From the NCBI GenBank assembly GCA_037576195.1, contig CM075103.1, positions 28,480,723-28,544,722 on the forward strand: DNA of 64,000 bases. Reading direction: 5' to 3'. Both the position numbers and the translations under genes were made by a program. Below, piece after piece: positions 1-11,830 of the stretch; within the stretch, counting starts at the first letter, position 1; each line of letters opens with the position of its first letter. Source of the DNA: Phytoseiulus persimilis (Eukaryota > Arthropoda > Arachnida > Mesostigmata > Phytoseiidae). Below the pieces are notes generated by a model. It saw nothing but the letters and a program-made list of their open reading frames with translations, searched no databases and had not been told where the DNA came from.

Positions 1-3000
1 ACGTTCCAAGGTCGGCTCACTCCTAGATATCAGTCCATTCGTCTGCACCGGCCCCTCGGCGCGTTCCCTCGCGTCCATAGTCTCAGTCTGGCTACATGTC
101 CGTGCTCCGGTTCTTCCACGCTCCAGTGTTCAGCCACCGTTCGCTTCTTCCATGCCATCGCTATTCCTGTCCCCTACTCGATGTGAAGTTCCCGGAGACT
201 TGCGAATTCATTCCCCTGTTCGAACTCGCCGCGATTTCATCACTAAATCACATTTTCAGAACCGGAACGGAAATTTTCATCCGCTTCGCCCCAGAAGAGA
301 GAGGGCGCATATGCCCGACATCCGATTAGCTCGACTCTGCATCGGCCTCATCGCCCCAGCGGAGAACCACAATCCCTATTTTAGCGAAACGGATCGGTGA
401 ACAGAAGGGTTCTGGTTGACGGATCTGATTCGTTTCGGTGGACGGTCAGCTGCCTTGTAGGCGGGTAAATCGGGACGCTTCCCAACGTTGCTTTCTTCGA
501 GAATAGAAACAAACTACGGGACCTCTTCCGCTGCCAGATCGGATCCGTCCACGGAGATTTGATGAAAGTCTAAGCTCCCTACACTCTATTGAGACAGCAT
601 CGGTTCTCGCGGAAAATATCGCCCTCCGGGAGTTTCGTCGTTGCCTGCACAAGACCATGGATTGTCTACTTGTCTACGGTGTTGAACACAGCGTGCGTGA
701 CTCCGAGAAGGTGATTCAAAGCAGTGCAGCTTTCATGTCCTCCAACTTTCACTCTGCGAGCTCCCCGACATCGCTTGTATCGATCTTCGAACGTAGGTCG
801 CTGCAACTGATACGATTTTCGCTGCGACATCACCGCGGACTTTCTGGAGCGCTTCGGAAGCAGGGGAAATTCATTTTCACGCGCCGGGAATCTCCCCTTC
901 GTCTGAGTGTTCCCAAACAGTCGGGGAGACTCCCAAAGCACTTGCTCATCCAAATGATAAAAAAAGGAAGGTAATTGGGAAGCATTTTCCCGCAGTAGGT
1001 CATTTCGCTCATAGTGTTCGTCAGCCTAGCTTGGAGTACCCACAGCGGAGCAGGCTCTGGGATTCGAGTACGTTGAGCGTTCGTTATCCGAGCCGTTTGT
1101 CAACCGCGTTCCCAACATACAGTAAAACCTTGTTAGAACAAAACTCCTTACCGTGGAATCCCATTAGGAATCCCAACGAACATATTCCCTATTTCTGTTT
1201 GGGCAAGCCCGGAGTCGATATATCTTGGAAAGCGCTCCTCTGATATAAAATGAGGGAACTTCCTGTTTTTTCACTACCATTCGAATGATGTATCTCTTCC
1301 CCATAGCGTACAGGAAATGTATTCTCCTCGGCTCCGCGTTGAAAATCGAGATGTTTTCGTTCAACCTCTTCCCTGAGAGATTTCTTTACAACGGAGTGAA
1401 TTTGCAGTCCCCGTCAACTTCGTTGTGATGAGCGCCTAAGATGTTTCCGAGACTTCTGCGACGGGAATTCGGGCTAATAGCGTTGCGGGCAGATGAGCTC
1501 GATGACGCGGAAACGCGGAGCATCACGATCTCTTCGATTCTTGCCGGCACCGCTCTGCCCTCGGGCCGGAGTTCTCTCGTTCTTGACATGGAAGCTGACA
1601 ATCGAATGACAGCGGCCTGTCATGGGGCTTTTCTGTGCCCTCCCTCGATCCTACAGAGCTTCAAGGATAACGTGAACGATGAGAACCTACTTCACCCAGT
1701 TCGGATTCTAAGGATAATCAGATTGCTCGCACCGCACGTTAGGTATTCCGATCGTGTTGCGGCAACTGTATTCGTTTATTCAGAATATTCAAAATACCGA
1801 TCTGGCCAATAGTTAGGAGCTCTCTCGGTTGGCGGGGAATGTTTGACAGAGGCGGGAACTGATTCGCGTCCGTCGGCAGCGAGAATCGAGCTGCACAGCG
1901 CGACTTCCGGACCAATTCTTTCCCGGACAAAAGTTGGGTCAGAGCTCCTCCTCGATCTATCTGGTGAGGTCGCCGATAGAGCGATCCGATGGCTGCTCCA
2001 CAAGCTCCAATCTTCTCGGGATCGTTGTTGCTGCGGTCGCAAGATCGATTCCGTTCGAGAGCAATGCTGTTGTCGTCGTTTTTGTTGAACTCTCTCCCGG
2101 CCGAAGTTAATCAACTGCGGTTAGATTGAGTGGAATCTCTCCCAAGCATGTCGTACCAGGTCTCTGCAAGCAAGGATTGGTTTGCGCGGGATTTTTCATC
2201 CCTTCGCTCGGCCCTGTTTTGTGCGCGAGCGGACGAGATGACGTGGCAAGTTGGGACAACGGAAGAGAAATAATGATGACGAGGATCTGCTCCCCTTCCT
2301 CGGTGGGAGTAACAGCCAGGCGAGAAAACGACCGACAATTCGTTTCCCATTCCCGTGAAGGAAACGGGACCGCCGTCCCGGAGAACGGAGTGCGTTCGAG
2401 CGACCCCCGCTTCGGAAGCTGATCAAAAGGCCCCTTCTTGGGGTCCGTGTGGCTGAGTGAGCGTTAGGGCGGAAAGTGGGAGAGAAAACGCGGACTTGAG
2501 GCAACTCCTCACGCGCGCGTTGTTGATGCGCGCTCACCTCCTCCTTTTCCGCTACAGGAACAGAGGCTCAAGCATTCCAAAGCGAGCCAGGTGGGTGCTA
2601 CAACGGTCCCCTCGCGAAGCGTGAAAGTGGGTCGGCCGTCATTTTTCGGGAATCGAGACTTTGATTAGTGCCCGAGGCTTTGATCGACTCCATCCGTTTG
2701 CTTGACCACGTTCTTCCGGTGATCTTACTGCTTTCTCACTGCATTCGGTTCTAGGCTGTTGGATGTCAAACCCTCTCGATTCTCCGAATAGCCCAAAGTC
2801 AGGCACGAGTCCGTTCCGTGATCAGCTAGCTGAGCGAAAAACAACAACGAGGAGCGCACATCTTTTTTTTGCTACAGACGAAATGAAGCGAGCTGCGGTT
2901 TGACGCAGGTTCCAAGTGTGAAAATATTGGGATTCAGTTGCTCGACGCGTTCCCCCATCTGTCAGGCCCTGCGACAGTGGACATAGCTCGGAGCCTTTCA
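1..3000. other. No gene recognised
   Basis: Short ORFs occur in all frames without splice-site support or domain similarity. The LTR of element A could lie here, because its integrase ends near 3.0 kb reading leftwards. I saw no direct repeat pair to support one. Confidence 0.5.
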
Positions 3001-3009
3001 ACTGACGGC

Positions 3010-3834
3010 CTATTCATCGATGCCCGTACCACTCAACCGGAGTCGGCCGGAAACGCGTTCTATTCTCTCGTGAAGTCTCCCGGGAGATGCTTTATCGATC
3101 GGCGGAGAGAGGTGGGGGGGCACTTGAATCCGGAGCAGAATTTTTCGAACATGAGTATAGCCGATCATGACTCGTGGCTGGCTGAACGTACCGTACCGGA
3201 TGGGTGCCGTGTTTTTAGATGATTCCCATGATTTTGTCATCTGCATGCGACAGACGGAGAAATAGGCAGCGACGAAAGTGATGCTCCAGTTCGTTGTAAG
3301 TCTTCAATGCATTTTCCTATCAATTTCAGTATACGGGATAGCTTCTATGAAAGAAGAACAAGATGATCTGCTCGCCATGAGTGATTCTGCCGCATGCGAC
3401 TTGAACCCGAGATACGCGTATGGCATCGAAACAGCTCTCGTGGACCGGCAGTCGAACTCACTCATGATATGGTATGTGGAACCCACTCGAGAAGTAGCAG
3501 GGGACCCCTGGCGGAAGACGTACTGTTCGATCCGTATCCGGCTCTGTTTTTGGCTCCATGATAGATGGAGCAACATGGAGCGCTTTCCTGAAGCTGACGA
3601 GCGCTTACAGCGAGGTGCGTTCGGCGCTCGTGTTGAGGTTCGGTCTGTTCGATCTCGGCGACCACACCGTCGGCGTTGCTCTCTCGCTACCACTGTGACG
3701 TAGTGATTTCGAATCTGAACTCCCATCTCGAAATCGTCACCACGCACTGGATTCGAGGTCAGTGTATGCCCCAAAGCCCTGCGATGAATTTCAAGAGAAG
3801 ACGATCTGATCCGTAGGAAAGGGAAGTCATCCAC
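3010..3834 (-). pseudogene. Integrase remnant, element A
   Basis: Within the 176-codon ORF at 3834-3304, the segment STYHIMSEFDCRSTRAV aligns with the integrase core signature T-x-YHP-x-SNG-x-x-ER-x-x-R-x-L; the catalytic Glu region is damaged. In the next ORF (3246-3010), NTAPIRYGTFSQPRVMIGY resembles the downstream YNT-x-x-x-x-STG-x-SPF-x-LLYG motif. Order and spacing fit one integrase broken by a frameshift near 3.3 kb. Confidence 0.5.
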
Positions 3835-4915
3835 AAGTGGTGAAGCTCAAGATCAGGACGATGAAAGGAAGAGCAGTTCAGAATCCACTGCGGAACGAAG
3901 CAGTTGAAGAGGGGTGTCATGCCGAACGAAAAAACTCCGAGAACGCCAATACAGATAGAGAGATCCGATCATGAAAGACAAGGATCCTTCCTGGCTTGTG
4001 TCAGGTGGTTTATGACTGCGATGTGACCAGATTCTGAGTAACAGCTATGATGAAGGGAAAAACCGCTGGATACCGCATATAATGCTCATTTTTGGTGTCA
4101 TATTCGCATAAATGAGACTTCCGGGGAAGCCGAGAGGTTTTTGGTAACATCTGGAGGGTCACAAGAGTCGAGGCAAAGGCTCACTGTGAGTCTCTGGCTA
4201 GCAGACTCTCTTGCGCTCTCGCATCCGTAACGAGATCGTGTCGAAGCAATGGCTGGCGGCGGCTTCTGAGGGTGGCTTGTGGGGTTAGAAGACTTGCAAA
4301 TTAGATCCGTTGGCTAATTTCACCGTTTAATGCTGCTTGCTAATACCAGAGACGTTGGACGGTTTCCCGAGGCCAACCAGGCCATGAACCGGCTATCCAT
4401 TGGATCGAGCAACCGACTCGCGAAAGCTCCCTTGGATCGTTTTGAATTGTGCCACACAGCGGCAGAGTTATTGCAAACGGCTAATTCATAACAAATAGCC
4501 GCCCCCTTTTGTTTTTGTCATCACTTACTGTCTCGGCCGCCCCTGTTCTTCTTGACTAATGGACGAGTGAATTCGACCGAGCGAGAGTCGCGGCGAGAAC
4601 CCAGCTGAGATGAATGATGCGGGGAAGGAAAGCACAGAGACTACCTTCCTCGATGTGGATCCGGTGCTCGGCATTCGGAGGAGCGAATTCTGAGAACAGG
4701 ACTCCGCGTTACAACCCGAAGCGACCGAAACCCACGCGGAGATCATCGGAAACGCAGAGAAAACCACAGCCGAGGCGAAACGCAGCGACCGAGGGGAACC
4801 GGGAGCCGAGAACTCTGATAGCTTTCAGTGTGCCTTCCCTCCGCCGATTCTGATTTCGATTGATGTGAAGCAGCGAATGTTCTTCCCATCTCGAAAATAC
4901 CATGCCTCGCGATGC

Positions 4916-5446
4916 TCACCGCCCGCCCAGAGATGGCTCAATCCCATACGCTCCCCCGACGTTGTGCTGTGTTTGGCGTTTTGTTTGAGCAACAATAACA
5001 GGAAGGACAGCTAGCTGCAAATCCGTGTGCGGTCGGGGTGAAGAATGGACCGCCGTTCCCGGGGAAAGCTCCGATAACCACACCGGAAACCCGAAACAAA
5101 CCTCGTCTGTCTCCTTGAATCCCTGATGTCTAACTCCTGCGCACACCCGAATTTTCTTTGTTTTCCACCTGATTGGTCCGCCGCGGAAGAATATATTCGG
5201 GGAGACGTACAGACAGATACTGAAAGAGTCCACTGGAGAGGAGAAGAGTGCCTTGAGACTTTTTCCCATTTCGTTGAAGAGGCCAATCAGGTTTACGACG
5301 TCAAGCGAGGATTCATCAGCTGAATTGAAGATCAAAGGGAGCTTGTTCGACGTCGATTCAGGGGGAAGTCTGCAACAAGAACAAACCAACACGACACGCG
5401 CCATCTTTGAAACTCGCAACAGACCGTGGGCCGTGCCGCTAAGCAC
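4916..5446 (-). pseudogene. RT thumb / RNase H connector remnant, element A
   Basis: This is a 176-codon minus-strand ORF. Around residues 50-75, DVVNLIGLFN matches the thumb motif usually written as V-x-x-FLGL-x-x-Y. Around residues 90-120, IRW followed by HQGFKETDEVCFGFPV matches the connector pattern F-x-W-x-x-x-C-x-x-x-F-x-x-LK-x-x-L-x-x-x-PV. Both motifs occur in Ty3/gypsy pol in this order. The end of the ORF drifts away from any RNase H pattern I can read. Confidence 0.45.
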
Positions 5447-5452
5447 TAGATC

Positions 5453-5863
5453 TCATGGAAACCTGGTCCCGCTAGCCCCTCGTGCCAGCTTTGTACGTAA
5501 CGCTCCGACTAACAGCGACCCGAACCGGCTGAAAACACGTGTCAGGAAGCTTACCACGAGTTCGTGTTTGGAGTAAGTGGAGAGCAATCGGCGACCCTTG
5601 GCCACCAAAAGTCTCAAATCTGATGAATTCTGCCCAATGACTCGACGCGAACAGAGGCCGTCAAACCATTCGAAACTCGGGGACCGCTCGTTCTCTCGAG
5701 AAATGCACCAGGAGCATCGGATTCGGGAGGCTGCTTGAAGAATATGCATTCGGATCTCAGTATCCACTCCATGTTCCCGGCAACGATCCTCTCGGAGAAA
5801 GTCGGGCCTGTACTCGACAAAGGTGTGTGAATCAACGATTTCAGCCTCTGCTGCCGAGAACAC
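5453..5863 (-). pseudogene. Reverse transcriptase remnant, element A
   Basis: This is a 136-codon open stretch with diverged echoes of the Ty3/gypsy RT fingers and palm. One segment around residues 40-65 resembles the 'substrate-adjacent SPW-SP ... KKDG' region, and a later segment LLVAKGRRLLSTYSKHEL resembles the L-x-x-G-x-x-FS-x-x-DL-K-x-x motif. The aspartate of that motif is lost. On its own the call is weak; it is supported by the connector and integrase remnants downstream at correct spacing. Confidence 0.38.
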
Positions 5864-6799
5864 CGCGTCCGGGGCTCGTTCATCCCTGTTCCCTGTAGAT
5901 TCCTCATGATCTCCTCTCTGGAAGCCTCACTCTCTCCTCGGGAAAGTTCCATGAAAGATTCATGATGAATCTCGAATCTCGATTCCTTAATAACGGCAGG
6001 GTGGGAAAGTTCTCGAACTCGTTGACTTCCGCCATCGTGGATAGGGGAGAGAGAGGACATATTGGCATAGGCTCTCGGGTTATTCACTGATTCGGTTGAT
6101 CACAGAGATCCCAATGATATTCACCATCGTCCGGTCATTACCGGAGTCCAGGGCATAGGAGACAGCTGCATCGAGAATATGTGATTGCCAGCTCGACGGA
6201 TTCATCGCCTGCTTAACGACACTTGGTTAACGAACCAGAGGAGAGCAACAGAGAGGTCTGCTGCAGCGGCGGAGACAGCCACTGATTATGGTTAGCGAGG
6301 AAGCAAGGTTAAAGATAGTCCACGGGAATCGGAGGGAATAGTTCAGCGGGTGCGCTCGGTGCATCCCGGGCTCCCCGAACGACGGTCGCATGTTCCCGAA
6401 TTTTCCTCTGCCGTGCGCGGTTGGCCCGTCGATCCCTCAACCGTGAAATCAAATCGCGGATAGACACGCGGTCAAATCCGCAAAACGGGAGAAGATTGAA
6501 TGACGCGAGAGAGACAAACATCATCAAGCTGAGTACGAATTTCGCGGAGTGGGTTCGACGGCACCACGGCGGCAAATGATTCTCGCCTTCCATTAGAGAA
6601 ACTCTGCTCGGAGCGAAGTCAGAAACGAGCTCACGAGAGAACGAGGGAGAGCAGAGGAAAAAGGTGGAAAAGGAGGCAGGGCTGGAGGGAGGGCGGCTCA
6701 AACCGACGGAGAATATCTTTTACGAATTTTCGGCTGCGCTCGTTCGTCGAGGACTTTCTCTTCTAAATCTCCATTTTCGCGAAGCAGTTCTGTGCTGAC

Positions 6800-6875
6800 T
6801 TCCTCTCTCTCTCTCATTCCCTTCCCCTCCTCTCTCTCATTCGCTGCCCCCTCTCTCTCTCTCGTCTCGAATTGT
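6800..6875. repeat. CT-rich microsatellite
   Basis: Three blocks of (CT)4-6 are separated by short interruptions (CTCTCTCTCTC, CTCTCTCTC, CTCTCTCTCTC). The minus strand is therefore a GAGA-type purine tract. Confidence 0.75.
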
Positions 6876-9654
6876 GTTGGGGGCTTTCTCTCATTCCTGT
6901 TCGCTGTTTCAGTCCGAGTGATGAAGGAGAGGAGTGCAGCAGTCGCAAAACTCCACTTGGAACCCACCGTCTCCTCACAAAATCTGGGCCCGGCACAGAT
7001 CGGGGTTCCTCGATATCCTCATCATCTTGGGACGCGCAGATCTCACACAAGTAAACATGAGAGGCGCAGGTCCCCCCTTCGCCGGATGAGCTTTGAATCC
7101 GAGTCGGAATGTTCTCGGTTGATTGTGCTCCTGTTTGTTCCCTCCAATCTTGACTCACTCGGATCAGACAGGCACGTCCCTCACAGGATCGTACTGAGGA
7201 GCTCGCACCACGTTCCTTCCGTGGATGTGTCAGGAAAGCGTTCGGAACATGACCGGGAAAGGGGCCTCGCCCCCCATGCGAACCATACAGTTCATCCATG
7301 AGCGCCATATTTGATTGTGAGGCTGAAGTTCCATATCCTTGCCTCGACTCCCTCGGGAGCCATATTTGGTTCTGGAATCTTCCCTGGCGGGGATTTCTTC
7401 CAGAACTTTCGTCTGGCCGTCGAAGTGTGTCTCCGGATCTCGGAAGAGCATTCTCCGGGTTAGACGCGGGAAGGCAACTGCTGTTTATACGAGAAAGCGG
7501 CTCCTCCAGTGGCTTGCGTTGGCTAATCTTTATTGCGGCATCTTATACAGCCGGAGCGGTCCGTCGTGTCCTGTCGCAATGAATTACAGCGACATTCGGT
7601 AGCCAATAGCGGAGCTGCCGCGCCGCAGCTATCGATGAATAAGCGAACAAAACAACGAACGACAACAGCCCCCGTTCGCCGCGCCGCTTTGAAACACTCT
7701 AATTCGTCGCCATTCTAGATCGAAACTTTGGAGTCCCGTCCCACGAACGAGCGTTATCTGGAAAGAGTCCCCTCGTGACCGTCCGTGGCTGGAGGCTGCG
7801 ACCCTCAGCCGCTCAAAGCTATCTTTAAGAAGTTCTCGGTACAAAGGAGGACGAGAGACACGACAAAGGATATCAAACAAAGTCGTTTGGAAGCCTTCGT
7901 TACTTCGTGTGTTTTACACGAGCCATGGTTCCATCGGTCTCTATTTTCCCTCCGGTTTCCTCTCCCGGGATCTTTGTGGACGATCCTTGACGACCGAGTC
8001 TATGAGGTGGGGCCGAGATTCTCCCGACAGCCTCTTTCCAGGTCGTTGTCGGGGTGTTCGCTGTCAACGACAGTTTCGCAGGTTTTTTTTTCTAGAAGGA
8101 AAAGATCTCTTCGCTCGAGATATTACTTTTTCCCATTCGTTGTCATCCGCGCGGCTACAGCTGGTGGGAAAACGCGAGTTGGCAAGTAAGTGAGCGAGCT
8201 GAAACGTCCCTCACTCCTTCTCCCGCCAGAAATGTTTTCCGTCGATACGGAGGAAAGAAGAAGCACAGCGCCGTCGGAGCGCACCGGGCTTTCATGAAAC
8301 GTAATAAAACTCGGAGACGTTCTCATCTCGCCGTCGGCCTTCAAATCTATTCCCAGAGCCGCTTGGTCAGTGACAGAAGTAGCGATCCACCCCACTGGCA
8401 AACCACGACCGCTCCACACGGGTCACCACGGGGATCTTCCTCCTCGCTCTCTGGGGACTTTGTTCTTTTACACCGAGTTTCAAGGTCGCGTCGATCGGTG
8501 TGTCAGCTGTGCTGTGGTTACGAGAATCCGCGTTAGGAGCTTCGGCGGTTAGCCCGTTTATCAAGATCGACCTCTTAGATAGACCGAGAGCTGGGTCCCC
8601 GGAGCTAATTTCGTCTCGTTCTTCCGAGCTACGATCTGAGAAGATGTTCCGGCAAGACTACTCTCACACTCCTCTTTAGCGGCCGGAGACGGTGACCCAC
8701 GAGTATGGAGCAGCATGGGACGATAGAAGTTTTGGAGCCCCTCCCCCCCTCCCCTCCCGAACGGCGCATGCCACAGGTGGGGGTCGTCGAGCAAGGGGAA
8801 GCGTTCTCAGGAATTGTTTCACTCGACGCAGTTTCTGGGCGGAGGAATATCCATGAATTTATCCCGAGCTCCGCAAACTGCAGTCTGGATCGGCTCCATA
8901 ACGATCCCCTCTCTGCTCTGCGTTGTGGAGAAAGCTTCAAATCTCGTGCTCCTGTTCAGTCGAGGATCGCTCGAGCGATGCAGTGCGAGCCGGAGTGAGA
9001 CCGGCTACCAGGCGTGGCATACACGGAGCGACGAAGTAGGCGAATAGGGCGAGACGGATAGGCGCGGCAAGAGCACCTGAGCGACGGTGGAGGCGAACAT
9101 CTCCCCACGGAATTTGTCGCGTCGTGCCACCATTCCCATTCGCAGTCGGCGCTCTGCCCCACCAACGGCATCAAACTGCATTGCAGTGAGATTTGCCTGC
9201 TGCGAAGCCAGCGTCCGTTGGTTTCACTCAATAATGCCCCGATCATCTGCCGATTTCTATCTGAGGCCTCACTATTCAAAGTTGGAATTCACCGAAGCCC
9301 GCCGCCCGGCCCGGCAAATCGTGAACTCCGAGCGACGCTCGGCTTCATTCCCCGCCATCGGGACTCTCATGAGATCGTTCCTCCATCGATTGAACTCCGA
9401 CCTCCCACGAGGGGATTGGGTGATTGTCGAAAGAGCTCGAGGAAGACAGCGTGGAGCAACAGGTTGAGCTCCGACCCACCGTGATCGCTCGATTGTGGAA
9501 GGGGCCACAACTACGTTCCAGGGTTGGTGTCCAACGCGAGCGCAGTTGTCAACTCGTTCGAGAGCGGACTCTGTCGGAGCGGGAGAACCAATTCTGGGGT
9601 TTCAAGACGCCTGACATTGAGGGAAACATTGTCACCAGGATCGGTACGGTACAA

Positions 9655-9692
9655 CTCGTCGCCAACCAACTCGACGCCAACCAACTCGACGC
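9655..9692. repeat. 18-bp tandem duplication
   Basis: GCCAACCAACTCGACGCC occurs as two adjacent copies. It lies inside a 152-codon plus-strand ORF (9424-9882), where it simply repeats the peptide ANQLD. That ORF has no recognised domain. Confidence 0.7.
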
Positions 9693-9994
9693 CAGGAACA
9701 GAGTCTCCTCGGAATCCACGGGGAATCGAGTACTGCAACGCGCAGAATGGAAAGTAGTCAACCCACCTGGCGTTTCATTCGCGATTCTGATAGACGAACT
9801 AAATAAACTTCATCAGAATGTAGACTTTCGCAGGACAACCCCAGAGGCCGAATTGCCGATATTAGGCGATACTCAACGATAACGACAGTTTCTAATCTTC
9901 TCCGGCGGAGCTAAGCTGGCGTTCCGTAAAAGGCGCGCACGGGATGGCGCTCATGTCACTGCGTCACCTCCGCCGGTGATTTGATGGACCGAAA

Positions 9995-10100
9995 TGAGTT
10001 GTCCGGCGACGAGTCACCTCAGCGACGAGTCGCTCTGGTGCTGAATCGTCAGCGAAGAGCTGTCCGACGACGAGATGTCGGCGACGAGTTGTCCTGCTCC
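9995..10100. repeat. Degenerate GCGACGAGT repeat cluster
   Basis: Variants of GGCGACGAGT, AGCGACGAGT and CGACGACGAGA recur about six times in 100 bp. The repeat is too irregular for a simple tandem array. Confidence 0.5.
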
Positions 10101-10886
10101 GCAACAGGATATATAGGCGAAACTGAGAGACTCGATGAAAAATCAGTTGGCAAACAAATGAGCTGTTCGGACACACATTGGACATTCATACCCTTTGCCA
10201 ACAGCTCTCCCGATTCAGTGTCCTGAGGATTGGTACTTCATGCTTCACTGGACCGGTCCGAGCTGAACGCCCAAACCAGCTCGAGGAGGTTGACCAACGA
10301 GGATAAGATACATTTCAGGTTTCGCTACACTCCTAGTACAGAACAAGAGAGTCTCGATTCAGAGCCAAATCCTTCACCGTTCCGTTGCTCGAGACGCTAT
10401 CGAACGAATACTCGTCGGTGGTTGTCATCGGTCGATGTAATCAGTGCTTTGACTGCTGGTCTCGAGCAATGATTCTCATTCATCGTTCCTCTCCGATCCT
10501 CCGTCGGAGGCTGTCAATAGCCTTCATCACCGAACGTGATATTGGCAATCATCCGACGAATCATCATCACTGGCCTCGGTTTGGCACCATCCGTCGCTGT
10601 GCGCCGACATCAGAAACTATTGCTCTTCGACTTTTCAACCGTCGGAACACGGAGCGAAATCTTATTGGAGTTCGGAGCACTTGCGAGTCCAATGCTCGAC
10701 AGATGATTCGCGGCTCGAATCTTCGTGTCTGTGCTCGATGAGAAACGTTTTCCCCCGCGAGCGCTGTGTCTTTTTGGACTTCGAGATTGTTTGAACGTGG
10801 CTGATTGTGAGCGTTCAGCGTGGTGTTTTCGGCTCTCCCGCGGATTTCCGGGACTGTAATCCCACGTTTTCACTCCTTGACAACCG

Positions 10887-11830
10887 TTGAACCGTCGCGT
10901 TCGACGGGAGGAGCGCTCCCGTTCCATGAGTCGGGTTGCGTTTCACTCGTTGAGCTGGCTCGCACTCACTAAGCCTTGTTCCCTCACCGCCTCGCCGCAT
11001 CATCCATCCATCCATTCCCGCTCTCACTCGGAAACTTCACGCAAACCCTCATACACGCCTTCTACTTCGGGGCATCCTCGCCTGCGCCTTACTGCAGCGA
11101 TAGCGACCCTTATCCAGGCACCAACGCTTTTCCCTCGGAAGAGTCCCCCCCCCTCTCACTCCCGAAGCCAGAGCTCGAGGCTGCTGTCGATGATTCGATT
11201 CGCGAGTCCTTCGACTCTTATGAAAATGAAGGAATGTCATGCGAGAGGAATCCCTTTCTGGTTCGTGTACACGAAGCGGCGTTCGAGACGGGGTTCGTCG
11301 CTGAAGGAGCTGCCGGAAAAAATGAACATGGGAGGGTGGCGCTGCCGCGAACAATTTGCTCGTGTTGTGGAACCCTCGGCAAAAAAAAAAATATCATCTT
11401 CATTCCGTCGAGTCGTCCTCACGTCGTGCATGTCAGCGAAGCAAGCGACCAAGCGAGCGAACGAACAGACAGGATTGTTTTGCGCATCGTCGCCACTGAC
11501 GACATCATTGCTGTCGTCGTGTTCGCTGATTCTCCCGAGCCAGTTATGGAGGGAGCCTGTTGCAGCGATACCAGCTGGGCCGGGATCAGCCGCCTTGTGG
11601 CGTGGGCAGCGAGCGGGCGGGCGGGCGCGAGCCGACGCGATGGGAGAACAGCAGTATACGAGGCACTCCAGCTGTTCGCAGCAACAGCGCAGCGTGGAGC
11701 GCGGGACCTCACGTTGGCAAGTCCACGGCTTCAGAACTATGACCCTCTTTACGGCGGGCGAGTCGTCTACGAGCGGGTAAGCCACGCCGGGTGGAAGTAA
11801 AGCCATCCAGTTATCCATCCAAGCATCCAT
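10887..11830. other. Stop-poor segment with three overlapping long ORFs, probably non-coding
   Basis: Frames of 297 and 274 codons on the plus strand and 197 codons on the minus strand overlap almost completely. None has a domain, and all are rich in Arg, Ser and Pro. CATC/CCAT repeats flank the block (10995-11015 and 11802-11835). Openness in three frames at once points to base composition rather than coding. Confidence 0.5.

Larger units (their letters stand above)
3010..5863 (-). mobile_element. Decayed Ty3/gypsy retrotransposon A (RT, RT-RNase H connector, integrase)
   Basis: Three groups of minus-strand fragments follow the Ty3/gypsy pol order: reverse transcriptase (5863-5453), connector to RNase H (5446-4916), and integrase (3834-3010). 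The distance from the RT start to the integrase core is about 2.4 kb, or 800 codons, as expected for an intact pol. Frames shift and stops interrupt throughout, so it is not functional. LTRs, primer-binding site and gag were not recognised; the flanks above 6 kb hold CT-rich repeats rather than gag-like sequence. Confidence 0.5.
5900..10880. other. No gene recognised; simple repeats only
   Basis: Apart from the CT tract, the 18-bp duplication and the GACGAGT cluster listed separately, nothing reads as protein. The ORF pair on both strands at 6800-7310 is a by-product of the CT/GA tract. Confidence 0.5.

Noticed and set aside
1050..1075. tRNA B-box-like string on the minus strand
   Set aside because: No A box or foldable cloverleaf around it; other GTTCGA-like strings in the window also fail.
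9424..9882. 152-codon plus-strand ORF with a repeated peptide
   Set aside because: The repeat is an 18-bp DNA duplication, and I see no domain or splice site.
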